The notes below the pieces were generated by a model. It did no database searches, had not been told where the DNA came from, and saw only the letters and a list, made by a program, of their open reading frames with translations. Below are positions 14,738 to 22,092 of a DNA stretch of 52,007 nt, piece after piece (within the stretch, counting starts at the first letter, position 1; every line of letters starts with the position of its first letter). This DNA comes from Hyphomicrobiales bacterium (GTDB lineage: Bacteria > Pseudomonadota > Alphaproteobacteria > Rhizobiales > Rhizobiaceae), in assembly GCA_017305835.1 (NCBI GenBank), contig JAFKJY010000070.1:1-52007 (forward strand), read 5' to 3'. Position numbers and translations under genes: made by a program.

Positions 14738-14759
14738 GATATAAAGAAGTCTTTATATC
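14738..14759. promoter_or_regulatory. SahR-like 22-bp inverted repeat upstream of the methyl-THF:corrinoid methyltransferase
   Basis: A perfect inverted repeat: GATATAAAGA at 14738-14747, two bases AG, then TCTTTATATC at 14750-14759. It is strikingly AT-rich here and ends 15 bases before the ATG at 14775, just ahead of the ribosome site. From memory, ArsR-type SahR regulators (sensing S-adenosylhomocysteine) bind ATATAAAGA..TCTTTATAT-like sites in front of methionine-cycle genes in Proteobacteria. There is no T-run, so it is not a terminator. It implies that the gene has its own regulated promoter despite lying 67 bp after the MetF-type gene. Confidence 0.6.
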
Positions 14760-14774
14760 TTACGGAGAAACGGA

Positions 14775-15749
14775 ATGACCCGCACGATCGTCGCCTCGGC
14801 GACCAGGGAAATCGTCATCGGCTTCGACCAGCCCTTCTGCGTCATCGGCGAGCGCATCAACCCGACCGGGCGCAAGAAGCTCGCGGCCGAGATGGTCGAG
14901 GGCAATTTCGAGACGGTGAAGAAGGACGCGCTGGAGCAGGCCGCCGCCGGCGCCACCATGCTCGACGTCAATGCCGGCGTGACCGCCGTCGACCCCAACG
15001 CGACCGAGCCGGCGCTGCTGGTGCAGACGCTGGAGATCGTGCAGGGCCTCGTCGATCTGCCGCTGTCGATCGATAGCTCGGTGACGCGCGCCATCGAGGC
15101 CGCGCTCAAGGTCGCCAAGGGCCGGCCGCTGGTCAATTCCGTCACCGGCGAGGAGGAGAAGCTGGAGGCGATCCTGCCGCTGGTGAAGAAATACGACGTG
15201 CCGGTGGTCGCCATCTCCAACGACGAGACCGGCATCTCGATGGACCCGGACGTGCGCTTCGCGGTGGCCAAGAAGATCGTCGAGCGCGCCGCCGATTTCG
15301 GCATCAAGCCGCAGGACGTGGTGGTCGACCCGCTGGTCATGCCCATCGGCGCGCTGGGCGACGCCGGGCGCCAGGTCTTCGCGCTGCTGAGAAGGCTGCG
15401 CGAGGAGCTGAAGGTCAATACGACCTGCGGCCTGTCCAACATTTCCTTCGGCCTGCCGCACCGCCACGGCATCAACGCCGCCTTCATCCCGATGGTCATC
15501 GGCGCCGGCATGACCAGCGCCATCATGAACCCCTGCCGCCCGCAGGAGATGGAGGCCGTGCGCGGCGCCAACGTGCTGGCCGGCACGGACCGCGACTGCA
15601 TGACCTGGATCAAGACCTACAAGGACTACAAGCCCGGCGAGCACGCCGCCCCCGCTCCAGTGGCCGTCACCACGCCGGGAGCCGAAGGTGCCGCGGCCGG
15701 CGGCGGCCGGCGGCGCGGCGGTCGCGAGGCGCGACTGGCAAGGGGGTAG
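14775..15749 (+). CDS. Methyltetrahydrofolate:corrinoid methyltransferase (pterin-binding, MtgA/AcsE-like)
   Basis: A 324-residue TIM-barrel enzyme of the pterin-binding family shared by dihydropteroate synthase, AcsE and the MetH folate domain. Motifs: CVIGERINPTGRKKLAAEM (pterin site), GATMLDVNAGV, SIDSS, NSVTGEE, VDPLVMPIG and GLSNISFGLP. DHPS-specific phosphate-loop features are not evident, and the gene lies among corrinoid genes, so methyl transfer between the corrinoid protein and THF is the likely role. The barrel ends near residue 282. The last ~40 residues are a Pro/Ala linker plus an Arg-rich tail (GGGRRRGGREARLARG) resembling tails on the MttB-like enzyme and the activator. GGAGAAACGG precedes the ATG, and a 22-bp operator-like repeat lies just upstream. 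Confidence 0.9.
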   Translation: MTRTIVASATREIVIGFDQPFCVIGERINPTGRKKLAAEMVEGNFETVKKDALEQAAAGATMLDVNAGVTAVDPNATEPALLVQTLEIVQGLVDLPLSIDSSVTRAIEAALKVAKGRPLVNSVTGEEEKLEAILPLVKKYDVPVVAISNDETGISMDPDVRFAVAKKIVERAADFGIKPQDVVVDPLVMPIGALGDAGRQVFALLRRLREELKVNTTCGLSNISFGLPHRHGINAAFIPMVIGAGMTSAIMNPCRPQEMEAVRGANVLAGTDRDCMTWIKTYKDYKPGEHAAPAPVAVTTPGAEGAAAGGGRRRGGREARLARG

Positions 15750-15755
15750 CCCTGC

Positions 15756-15767
15756 TTGTATATACAA
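15756..15767. promoter_or_regulatory. Palindrome upstream of brnTA (probable autorepression operator)
   Basis: The perfect 12-bp palindrome TTGTATATACAA lies 17 bp before the brnT start, in a short AT-rich stretch that may also carry the promoter. BrnA-type antitoxins are known to repress their own operon through palindromes in this position. Confidence 0.5.
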
Positions 15768-15784
15768 ATGTATAGGCATATCTG

Positions 15785-16072
15785 ATGGAGGTTGCAGCCT
15801 TCGATTGGGATGAAGGCAACTGGCCGAAATGTGGGAAGCATGGACTGACGCAAGGCGAGATCGAGGAAGTCTTTCGGAACGATCCGATGACCGACATCGA
15901 CCCGTCCGTCGCCGAAAGACGTTTTCGGGCGGTAGGAAAAACGAACGCAGGCCGGTTGGCCTTCGTGGTTTTCACCCTCCGGCGGCGCGGCGACAGGATG
16001 ACGATCCGTCCGATCAGTGCGCGGTACATGCATGCGAAGGAGATCAGGCGCTATGAGCAGACCAAAGCTTAA
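15785..16072 (+). CDS. brnT: BrnT-type ribonuclease toxin
   Basis: A 95-residue BrnT toxin of a type II toxin-antitoxin module. BrnT members have a RelE-like fold and cut RNA, stopping translation. The family pattern is clear: FDWDEGNWPKCGKHGLTQGEIEEVFRN, a middle strand with RRFRAVGKTNAGRLAFVVFTLR, and the C-terminal IRPISARYMHAKEIRRYEQ. Length is typical. It overlaps the antitoxin gene by 20 bp. Base composition is lower in GC than its neighbours and it interrupts the one-carbon genes, which points to later insertion. No strong ribosome site is visible before the ATG. Confidence 0.9.
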   Translation: MEVAAFDWDEGNWPKCGKHGLTQGEIEEVFRNDPMTDIDPSVAERRFRAVGKTNAGRLAFVVFTLRRRGDRMTIRPISARYMHAKEIRRYEQTKA

Positions 16073-16313
16073 GCAGTTCCCTGAGTTCAAGTCGGACGAG
16101 GAAGCCGAGCGCTTCGTGGATACGGCCGATTTGTCCGAGTACGATTTCTCGGACTTCAAACCCATGCGCTTCGAGATCGCACCGAAATCCGCGCAGCTCA
16201 ACATGCGTTTGCCGGAACAACTCCTGAGCGCGGTGAAAGCCAAGGCGAAGGAGCGCGGTATCCCTTACACGCGCCTCATCCGCGAAGCGCTGGAACGCAC
16301 GGTCGCGAAATAA
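16053..16313 (+). CDS. brnA: BrnA-type antitoxin
   Basis: An 86-residue antitoxin partner of BrnT. The N-terminal part (FPEFKSDEEAERFVDTADLSEYDFSDF) is the region that binds the toxin. The C-terminal part (QLNMRLPEQLLSAVKAKAKERGIPYTRLIREALER) is a ribbon-helix-helix DNA-binding domain of the CopG/BrnA kind, used for autorepression. The ATG at 16053 lies inside the end of brnT and is served by AAGGAG about 10 bases upstream. The toxin-first order is normal for brnTA. Confidence 0.88.
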   Translation: MSRPKLKQFPEFKSDEEAERFVDTADLSEYDFSDFKPMRFEIAPKSAQLNMRLPEQLLSAVKAKAKERGIPYTRLIREALERTVAK

Positions 16314-16357
16314 GCACACGGATCCGAATTGAACGTGCACGAAAAAGCGGGTTCGCC

Positions 16358-16597
16358 CTACCCCGCCACCACCCGGTCGAAGAGCTGGATGCCGGCGAAG
16401 GCGCCGGCGAACTGGATCAGGTTGCCGGCGATGAAGTCGTCGGCGAGTTCCGGCGAGAAGGAGGCTGCGACGATCGCCGCGAGGCCCGAGCCGACCATCG
16501 CCACCGCGAGATATTGCGGGTATCGCAGCCAAGGCCCCTTGATCAGGCGCACGAGCAGGAACGACGACAGGATCGCGGAAATCAGGACGGACGGCAC
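16358..16597 (-). CDS. Small membrane protein, unknown function
   Basis: A 79-residue protein starting at GTG 16597. The start is supported by AGGGAGG 5 bases upstream, the best ribosome site nearby. Two or three hydrophobic segments are visible (SVLISAILSSFLLVRLI, YLAVAMVGSGLAAIVAASF, IQFAGAFAGIQLF), so it probably sits in the inner membrane. It runs opposite to its neighbours between brnA and the corrinoid activator gene. I do not recognise the family and cannot assign a role. The coding case rests on the start signal and membrane-protein composition. Confidence 0.6.
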   Translation of the reverse strand: MPSVLISAILSSFLLVRLIKGPWLRYPQYLAVAMVGSGLAAIVAASFSPELADDFIAGNLIQFAGAFAGIQLFDRVVAG

Positions 16598-16685
16598 GGC
16601 GGCCTCCCTGCGTTCGAGCGCCCATTCTCGCGCCGCCCCGCTTCGGATCCGTTAATCGCGGCGCATGCATTGAATCGATGAAACG

Positions 16686-18746
16686 ATGACGTCCCAGCCT
16701 ACCGATCCCCTCGTCCTGTTCATGCCCTCCGGCAAGCGCGGCCGCTTCCCCGTCGGCACGCCGGTGCTCGATGCCGCGCGACAGCTCGGCGTCTATGTCG
16801 AGAGCGTCTGCGGCGGCCGCGCCACCTGCGGCCGCTGCCAGATCGAAGTGCAGGAGGGCCAGTTCGCCAAGCACGGCATCACCTCTTCGCTCGACCACAT
16901 CTCGCCCAAGGGGCCGAAGGAGGAGCGCTACGAGCGCGTGCGCGGCCTGCCGGATGGCCGGCGCCTGTCCTGCTCGGCCACCGTCCAGGGCGACCTCGTC
17001 GTCGACGTGCCGCAGGACACCGTCATCAATGCGCAGACCATCCGCAAGGCGGCGACCGACCGGGTGATCGAGCGCAACGCCGCGATCCAGATGTGCTACG
17101 TCGAGGTGGACGAGCCCGACATGCACAAGCCGCTGGGCGACCTCGACCGGCTGAAGGCCGTTCTGGCCAAGGACTGGGGCTGGAAGGAGCTCGCGGCCGC
17201 GCCCCACATCATCCCCGAGGTCCAGAAGACCCTGCGCAAGGAGAACTGGGCCGTGACCGCGGCGATCCACCGCGACATGGAATCGTCGCGCCCCTTCATC
17301 GTCGCGCTCTATCCGGGGCTGAAGAACGAGGCCTACGGGATCGCCTGCGACATCGGCTCGACCACGATCGCTATGCACCTCGTCTCGCTCCTGTCGGGGC
17401 GCATCGCCGCGTCGGCCGGCGCGCCGAACCCGCAGATCCGCTTCGGCGAGGACGTGATGAGCCGCGTCTCCTACGTGATGATGAACCCGGACGGCCGCGA
17501 GGCGATGACCAGGGCGGTCCGCGATGCCGTCAACGACCTCATCGGCAAGGTCTGCGCCGAAAGCGGCGTCGATCGCCATGACATCTTCGACTGCGTGTTC
17601 GTCGCCAACCCGATCATGCACCACCTATTCCTCGGCATCGACCCGACCGAGCTGGGCCAGGCGCCGTTCGCGCTCGCCGCATCCGGCGCGCTGCACTACT
17701 GGGCGCACGAGATCGGCATCGAGGTCAGCCGCGGCGGACGGCTCTACACGCTGCCCTGCATCGCCGGCCATGTCGGCGCGGACGCCGCCGGCGCGACGCT
17801 CTCGGAAGGCCCCTACCGCCAGGACCGCATGATGCTGCTCGTCGACGTCGGCACCAATGCCGAGATCGTGCTGGGCAACAGCAGCCATGTCGTGGCCGCC
17901 TCCTCGCCCACCGGCCCGGCCTTCGAGGGCGCCGAGATTTCCTCGGGCCAGCGCGCCGCGCCCGGCGCCATCGAGCGCGTGCGCATCGATCCCGCCACCT
18001 TCGAGCCGAAATACAGGGTGATCGGCGTCGACAAATGGTCCGACGAGGAGGGCTTCGAGGATGCCGCCAGAGCGACCGGCGTCACCGGCATCTGCGGCTC
18101 GGCGATCATCGAGGTCGTGGCCGAGATGTACCTGGCCGGCATCATCTCGGAGGACGGCGTCATCGACGGCTCGCTGGCCGCACGCACGCCGCGCATCGTC
18201 GAGAACGGCCGCACCTTCTCCTATCTGCTGCGCGACGGGCAGCCGCGCATCACGGTCACCCAGAACGACATCCGCGCCATCCAGCTCGCCAAGGCAGCGC
18301 TCTATGCCGGCACCAAGCTCCTGATGGACAAGCAGGGCGTCGACCATGTCGACACGATCCGCTTCGCCGGCGCCTTCGGCTCCTTCATCGATCCCAAATA
18401 TGCGATGGTGCTGGGCCTCATCCCCGACTGCGACCTCGCCGAGGTCAAGGCCGTCGGCAATGCGGCCGGCACCGGCGCGCTGATGGCGCTGCTCAACCGC
18501 GACCACCGCCGCGAGATCGAGCGGGAAGTGGCGAAGATCGAGAAGATCGAGACGGCGCTCGAGCCGGATTTCCAGCGGCTGTTCATCAACGCCATGGCGC
18601 TGCCCAACAAGGTCGACGCCTTCCCGAAGCTGTCCGAGCAGGTGACGCTGCCGGTTCGCAGCCTCGAAAGCGCGCCGGCCGACGGATCGGAGGGCCCGCG
18701 CCGCCGCTCGCGCGCCGAAAGGGACGCCCGCCGCAACAGGGGCTGA
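16686..18746 (+). CDS. RACo-type reductive activator of corrinoid protein (2Fe-2S + ASKHA ATPase)
   Basis: A 686-residue protein that restores cobalt from inactive Co(II) to active Co(I) in corrinoid methyltransfer systems, using ATP. Residues 1-105 are a plant-type 2Fe-2S ferredoxin domain with Cys42, Cys48, Cys51 (CGGRATCGRC) and Cys96. A linker follows, then the DUF4445/ASKHA ATPase at about 220-630, with phosphate motifs CDIGSTTIAMHL and LVDVGTNAEIVLG and GFAGAFGSF-like FAGAFGSFIDP near 560. The architecture matches RACo rather than methanogen RamA, whose clusters are at the C-terminus. The last ~20 residues are Arg-rich (GPRRRSRAERDARRNRG), like the tails of the MttB-like and folate methyltransferases. 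The likely client is the corrinoid protein at 7057. Confidence 0.92.
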   Translation: MTSQPTDPLVLFMPSGKRGRFPVGTPVLDAARQLGVYVESVCGGRATCGRCQIEVQEGQFAKHGITSSLDHISPKGPKEERYERVRGLPDGRRLSCSATVQGDLVVDVPQDTVINAQTIRKAATDRVIERNAAIQMCYVEVDEPDMHKPLGDLDRLKAVLAKDWGWKELAAAPHIIPEVQKTLRKENWAVTAAIHRDMESSRPFIVALYPGLKNEAYGIACDIGSTTIAMHLVSLLSGRIAASAGAPNPQIRFGEDVMSRVSYVMMNPDGREAMTRAVRDAVNDLIGKVCAESGVDRHDIFDCVFVANPIMHHLFLGIDPTELGQAPFALAASGALHYWAHEIGIEVSRGGRLYTLPCIAGHVGADAAGATLSEGPYRQDRMMLLVDVGTNAEIVLGNSSHVVAASSPTGPAFEGAEISSGQRAAPGAIERVRIDPATFEPKYRVIGVDKWSDEEGFEDAARATGVTGICGSAIIEVVAEMYLAGIISEDGVIDGSLAARTPRIVENGRTFSYLLRDGQPRITVTQNDIRAIQLAKAALYAGTKLLMDKQGVDHVDTIRFAGAFGSFIDPKYAMVLGLIPDCDLAEVKAVGNAAGTGALMALLNRDHRREIEREVAKIEKIETALEPDFQRLFINAMALPNKVDAFPKLSEQVTLPVRSLESAPADGSEGPRRRSRAERDARRNRG

Positions 18747-18798
18747 AACCGGGCTGGCCCCTTCGCGTTGGTATCGACGATCCGTGAAAGGACAAGCG

Positions 18799-19203
18799 AT
18801 GCCCGACCAGACCTTCGACCTGTTCCTCGCCCGGCGCGAAGCCGCCGCCAGCGCCTATGTCCGCGGCGACGGCGCGCCGCTCGAAGCCATGCTGCCGCGC
18901 TCCGGCCCAGCCAGCTTCCACAGCCCGACAGGCGACACCGTCACCGGCGCCGGCGAGGTCACGAAGCGCTATCTGAGCGACGCCGCCCTTTTCGGTGAAG
19001 ACGGCATCAGCCGCTTCGACATCATCCAGAGCGGCGCGTCCGGCGACCTCGGCTACTGGACGGGATTCCAGGTCGCCACCGTCACGCTGGGCAACCCGCC
19101 GAAACAGGTCGACATGCGCATCCGCGTCACCGAGATCTTCCGCAGGATCGACGGCGATTGGAAGCTGGTGCATCGCCACGCCGACTCGCCTGCCGAAGGC
19201 TGA
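18799..19203 (+). CDS. NTF2-like/SnoaL-type protein
   Basis: A 134-residue single-domain protein of the NTF2-like superfamily (DUF4440/SnoaL type): FDLFLARREAAASAYVRGDGAPLEAMLP, FHSPTGDTV, and VTEIFRRIDGDWKLVHRHAD at the end. Many such proteins are small hydrolases, isomerases or ligand binders; I cannot assign a substrate. The ATG at 18799 has AAAGGA 7 bases upstream; a GTG at 18784 would add five residues but has a poorer site. It lies 52 bases after the activator gene on the same strand. Confidence 0.8.
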   Translation: MPDQTFDLFLARREAAASAYVRGDGAPLEAMLPRSGPASFHSPTGDTVTGAGEVTKRYLSDAALFGEDGISRFDIIQSGASGDLGYWTGFQVATVTLGNPPKQVDMRIRVTEIFRRIDGDWKLVHRHADSPAEG

Positions 19204-19219
19204 GAGCCCGCGCCGCGCG

Positions 19220-19245
19220 GGAACGCTTCGGCCCGGATCGGCGTT
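19220..19245 (+). promoter_or_regulatory. EcfG-like promoter match before the esterase gene
   Basis: GGAAC (19220-19224), a 17-base spacer and CGTT (19242-19245) match the alphaproteobacterial general stress (EcfG) consensus. It ends only 12 bases before the ATG, so the transcript would be almost leaderless. About one such match is expected by chance in a window this size, so confidence is low. Confidence 0.25.
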
Positions 19246-19257
19246 GGAATCCACGCC

Positions 19258-20250
19258 ATGCCAAGTCTCAAGAGCCGCATCGCCGCCTTCGTCGTCAGGC
19301 GGACCCGCAAGAAGGTCTTCTCCTCCGCCGCCGGCATGAACGCCTGCATCCGCGCCGAGCGCCTCATCGAGGACCACCGCCCGCCGCACAGGCTGCACAG
19401 GACGCTGAAGATCCGCCGCAGGCGGGTCGCCGGCATGCCCGTCTACGAGGTCCGGCCCGCGGGCCGGCCACGCCACTGGCCGGGTTCGATGCGGCTGGTC
19501 TATCTGCACGGCGGCGCCTACCTGTTCGAGATCACGCACCATCACTGGCAGATGATCGCCGACATGGCGCAGCGCCTCAACGCGCGCGTCACCGTCCCGA
19601 TCTATCCGCTGGCGCCGGAGCAGACGGTCGGCCGCACCTTCCGCCAGATGCTGCGGCTCTACCGGCGCCTGCTGCGCGAGACGCCGCCCGAGCAGCTCGT
19701 CCTGATGGGCGATTCGGCGGGGGGCCACATGGCGGTGGTGATGTCCATGATGGCGGCCGAGGAAGGGCTGCCCGCGCCGTCGCGGCAGGTCCTGATCTCG
19801 CCGGGCCTCGACATGTCGCTGACCAACCCGCAACTGCGCGAGCTGGAACGCATCGATCCCTGGCTCGGCATCGACGGCGGGCTTGAGGCGCTGCGGCTGT
19901 GCGCGCCCGACATCGACCGCACGCACTGGCAGATCAGCCCGATCTACGGCAACCTCGCCGCCCTGCCCCCGACGATGATCCTGACCGGCACCCACGATCT
20001 TCTGAGCGCCGACAACGTCTGCTTCGCGCAGAAGGCCGCGGCCGAAGGCGTCGACGTCGAACTGATGGTCGAGGAAGGCATGATGCATGTCTGGCCGCTC
20101 ATCGACATGCCGGAGGCCTATGTCGCCCGCGGCCGGATCGCGGCCTTCCTCCACCGTACCCGGCCGCAGCCTGCCGCACAGCAGACGGCGCCCGTCCCTG
20201 CGGCGCCCGCCCGGATGCCAATGCCGGCAGGCGGGATGGTGGCCGCCTAG
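19258..20250 (+). CDS. Alpha/beta hydrolase, hormone-sensitive lipase family esterase
   Basis: A 330-residue esterase of the hormone-sensitive lipase (bacterial family IV) type. It has the oxyanion motif YLHGGAYLFE near residue 82 and the nucleophile elbow GDSAGGH near residue 157; the acid/base pair is likely in TGTHDLLSADN and EGMMHVWPL. It probably acts on short acyl esters in the cytoplasm; no signal peptide. The last ~35 residues are Pro/Ala-rich and not needed for the fold. Its TAG stop shares the four bases CTAG (20247-20250) with the TAG stop of the convergent LysR gene. Confidence 0.88.
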   Translation: MPSLKSRIAAFVVRRTRKKVFSSAAGMNACIRAERLIEDHRPPHRLHRTLKIRRRRVAGMPVYEVRPAGRPRHWPGSMRLVYLHGGAYLFEITHHHWQMIADMAQRLNARVTVPIYPLAPEQTVGRTFRQMLRLYRRLLRETPPEQLVLMGDSAGGHMAVVMSMMAAEEGLPAPSRQVLISPGLDMSLTNPQLRELERIDPWLGIDGGLEALRLCAPDIDRTHWQISPIYGNLAALPPTMILTGTHDLLSADNVCFAQKAAAEGVDVELMVEEGMMHVWPLIDMPEAYVARGRIAAFLHRTRPQPAAQQTAPVPAAPARMPMPAGGMVAA

Positions 20251-21152
20251 AACCGCCCGGCTTCCTTGAACGCCTCCATCGTCGCGCGGATGTGGTCGGC
20301 GGCCGCGCGCACCGGCGCCGAGGCGTCGGGCGCCACGATCATCGCGAGGTTGTAGTTGGAAAGCTGCGGCAGGCCGTGCTCGGGCCCGAGCGCGACGATC
20401 TCGTCGCCGATGAAGGATTTCGGCAGCGGCGCGATGGCGAGGTCGGCGAGGATCGCCGAGCGCTGGCCGGCCGTGTGCGCGCTCATATAGGCGACGCGAT
20501 ATTCGACGCCGTCGCGGCCGAGCGCCTCCAGCGCGTCGGCCCGCCAGGCGCAGCCCTCCTCCCACACCGACACCGGCAGCGGCTTGCGCATATGCGCGCA
20601 ACCGCCACGCGCGCCGCCCCAGACGATCGGCTCGGTGAGCAGGATCTCGGCATCGGGCGGGATGTTGCGGCACACGGTGAACAGCGTGATGTCCAGCTCC
20701 CGCTCGTTCAGCCTGCGGCGCAGATTGACCGACTGGTCGATGATCACGTCGACCGCCACGGACGGGTGCGACTGGGCGAAGCGCTTGAGCACGGCGGGCA
20801 GCACGCGCTCGCCATAATCGTCCGGCGATCCGAGCCGCACGACGCCCGACACGTCCGGCACCACGAACTTCGACACCGCCTCGCGGTTGATCGCCAGCAT
20901 GCGCCGCGCATAGCCCATCAGGATCTCGCCGTCCGCGGTCAGCGACACCGAGCGCGCGTCGCGGTTGAACACGGCGCAGCGCAGCGTCTCCTCGAGCTTC
21001 TTGATCTGCATCGACACGGCCGACGGCGTGCGGAACACGGCGTTGGCGGCCGCGGTGAAGCTGCCGGTCTCGGCGATCGCCACGAAGGTGCGCAGCACGT
21101 CGAGGTCGAGCAGCGGCAGCGGATGGTTGAGCGGGGCAGTCACGGCAGGCAT
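20247..21152 (-). CDS. LysR-family transcriptional regulator
   Basis: A 301-residue LysR regulator. The winged helix is at residues ~14-75 (LLDLDVLRTFVAIAETGSFTAAANAVFRTPSAVSMQIKKLEETL), and the effector-binding domain follows (VVRLGSPDDYGERVLPAVLKRF). The sequence is of the LrhA/HexA-like group that often sits opposite DUF1127 genes in Rhizobiales. The divergent spacer to the DUF1127 gene holds a 15-bp inverted repeat TTCAGA-TTT-TCTGAA (21173-21187), 20 bp upstream of this start, a likely self-regulatory LysR site. The effector is unknown. Confidence 0.9.
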   Translation of the reverse strand: MPAVTAPLNHPLPLLDLDVLRTFVAIAETGSFTAAANAVFRTPSAVSMQIKKLEETLRCAVFNRDARSVSLTADGEILMGYARRMLAINREAVSKFVVPDVSGVVRLGSPDDYGERVLPAVLKRFAQSHPSVAVDVIIDQSVNLRRRLNERELDITLFTVCRNIPPDAEILLTEPIVWGGARGGCAHMRKPLPVSVWEEGCAWRADALEALGRDGVEYRVAYMSAHTAGQRSAILADLAIAPLPKSFIGDEIVALGPEHGLPQLSNYNLAMIVAPDASAPVRAAADHIRATMEAFKEAGRF

Positions 21153-21172
21153 CCTTGCTTTCGGATTCGATC

Positions 21173-21187
21173 TTCAGATTTTCTGAA
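21173..21187. promoter_or_regulatory. LysR-box-like inverted repeat
   Basis: TTCAGA (21173-21178), three T and TCTGAA (21182-21187) form a perfect repeat between the LysR gene and the DUF1127 gene. AATCA (21194-21198) and TGATT (21211-21215) form a second, looser pair beside it. LysR proteins commonly bind such sites in divergent promoters. Confidence 0.45.
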
Positions 21188-21284
21188 AGAAACAATCATT
21201 CCATTTCGTTTGATTGAATATGAGGCCGGCTCCATAGTCAAGACCGTCCCTCCCCGGACGCCGCCCAACCACAGGAGAAGCACC

Positions 21285-21464
21285 ATGACCGTTCTCTCGG
21301 CATTCCGCTCCTATCTCGGTGAATTAGAGCGCCGCCGGCGCTTCCGCCTCACCCGGCGCATGATCGACGGCATGCCCGCCGAGATGCTCAAGGACATCGG
21401 CTGGCCCGGCGCGGCCGACGGCATCGACGACGCCTGCCGGTCCACCCCGGCATGGCGCAATTGA
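21285..21464 (+). CDS. DUF1127 small protein
   Basis: A 59-residue DUF1127 protein: an N-terminal basic helix (FRSYLGELERRRRFRLTRRMIDGMPAEMLKDIGW), the family signature, then a short tail. Arg-rich DUF1127 proteins of Agrobacterium and Rhodobacter influence RNA turnover and phosphate or stress responses; that role here is inferred. AGGAG is 6 bases before the ATG. It is divergent from the LysR gene and is the probable target of it. Confidence 0.88.
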   Translation: MTVLSAFRSYLGELERRRRFRLTRRMIDGMPAEMLKDIGWPGAADGIDDACRSTPAWRN

Positions 21465-21641
21465 GCTGGCGCGACGCCATGCGGCGCGACCCCTGCCGCC
21501 GTCGCATGGCTGCCGCGCGCACCGCGCATGCCGCGCCGAAATCCTTGCCAAGTGCTTAAAATTCCACGGCCTTTGGAAGCAACGACGGGACGGGTGTCGC
21601 AATCCATGTCGCTTTTTGTGCGCTGCACTTCGCTTTCGTCG

Positions 21642-21669
21642 CTTCTGTCGCGCCCGCGAATGCCTATAT
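21642..21669 (+). promoter_or_regulatory. Candidate promoter for the 46-residue peptide gene
   Basis: The 290-bp gap 21465-21754 contains no convincing gene. Within it, CTTCTG (21642-21647), 16 bases and CTATAT (21664-21669) resemble the rhizobial sigma-70 promoter; the -10 match is exact. It would give an ~80-nt leader for the peptide gene at 21755. Confidence 0.4.
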
Positions 21670-21754
21670 CCACGCCATCAGACGAGCACCCCCACTCCAC
21701 CTTGCGAAGGATGCTCCGTGTGACGGATCAACGCGATTTGCATGGAGTCCTGAT

Positions 21755-21895
21755 ATGAAGCTTGTCGCCCGCCTTTTCCGCGGCCGCACCCCGGCCAACC
21801 TGACCACCGAGATGGAGCGCCGCCGCCTGAGCATGACCATGCCGGGCCAGACCGCTGCGCTCGCCGCCTCGCGCTACGGTTTCCTGCTGAACTGA
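21755..21895 (+). CDS. 46-residue basic peptide, unknown function
   Basis: A small gene starting at ATG 21755 with GGAG 7 bases before it and ending at TGA 21893-21895. The product begins KLVARLFRGRTPANLTTEMERRR and ends LAASRYGFLLN. It is basic in the middle with hydrophobic ends, and has no signal peptide or membrane segment. A strong intrinsic terminator begins 26 bases after the stop, and a sigma-70-like promoter lies upstream, so it looks like a self-contained transcription unit. I do not recognise the family. Its Arg-rich helix is reminiscent of DUF1127 proteins, one of which is encoded 290 bp upstream. Confidence 0.6.
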   Translation: MKLVARLFRGRTPANLTTEMERRRLSMTMPGQTAALAASRYGFLLN

Positions 21896-21921
21896 TACGG
21901 CTCCTCCAGCCAACCTGACGA

Positions 21922-21949
21922 CCGTCCCGGCCCGCCGGGGCGGTTTTTT
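21922..21949 (+). terminator. Intrinsic terminator after the small peptide gene
   Basis: A 9-bp stem (CCGTCCCGG at 21922-21930 with CCGGGGCGG at 21935-21943, one G-T pair), a 4-base loop and six T residues at 21944-21949. It is a textbook rho-independent terminator on the plus strand and supports the 46-residue gene as real. Confidence 0.9.
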
Positions 21950-22053
21950 CTTTGCGGGTTCCTCGACGCGGCAGCGCCTGCCGCCATTTCTGCCCGATAG
22001 CGACCGCGCAGGGCATTGACAACAAAGCCTTTTCCTGATGACGCTTTGCTCTC

Positions 22054-22070
22054 AGCGACATGCGGTCGCT
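22054..22070. promoter_or_regulatory. Inverted repeat at the start of the GlxA-type gene
   Basis: AGCGAC (22054-22059), five bases and GTCGCT (22065-22070) form a perfect repeat 22 bp before the preferred TTG start. Its GTCGC core resembles the sequence shared by the promoters at 6874 and 26702, so it could be an autoregulatory site (inference). Confidence 0.3.
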
Positions 22071-22092
22071 TCGCGAGCAACGGGAGGCTGGG

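Noticed and set aside
14775..15749. Dihydropteroate synthase (folP)
   Set aside because: Same fold, but the gene lies in a corrinoid cluster with methyltransferase-type motifs (GLSNISFGLP, DVNAGV) and no other folate-synthesis genes are nearby.
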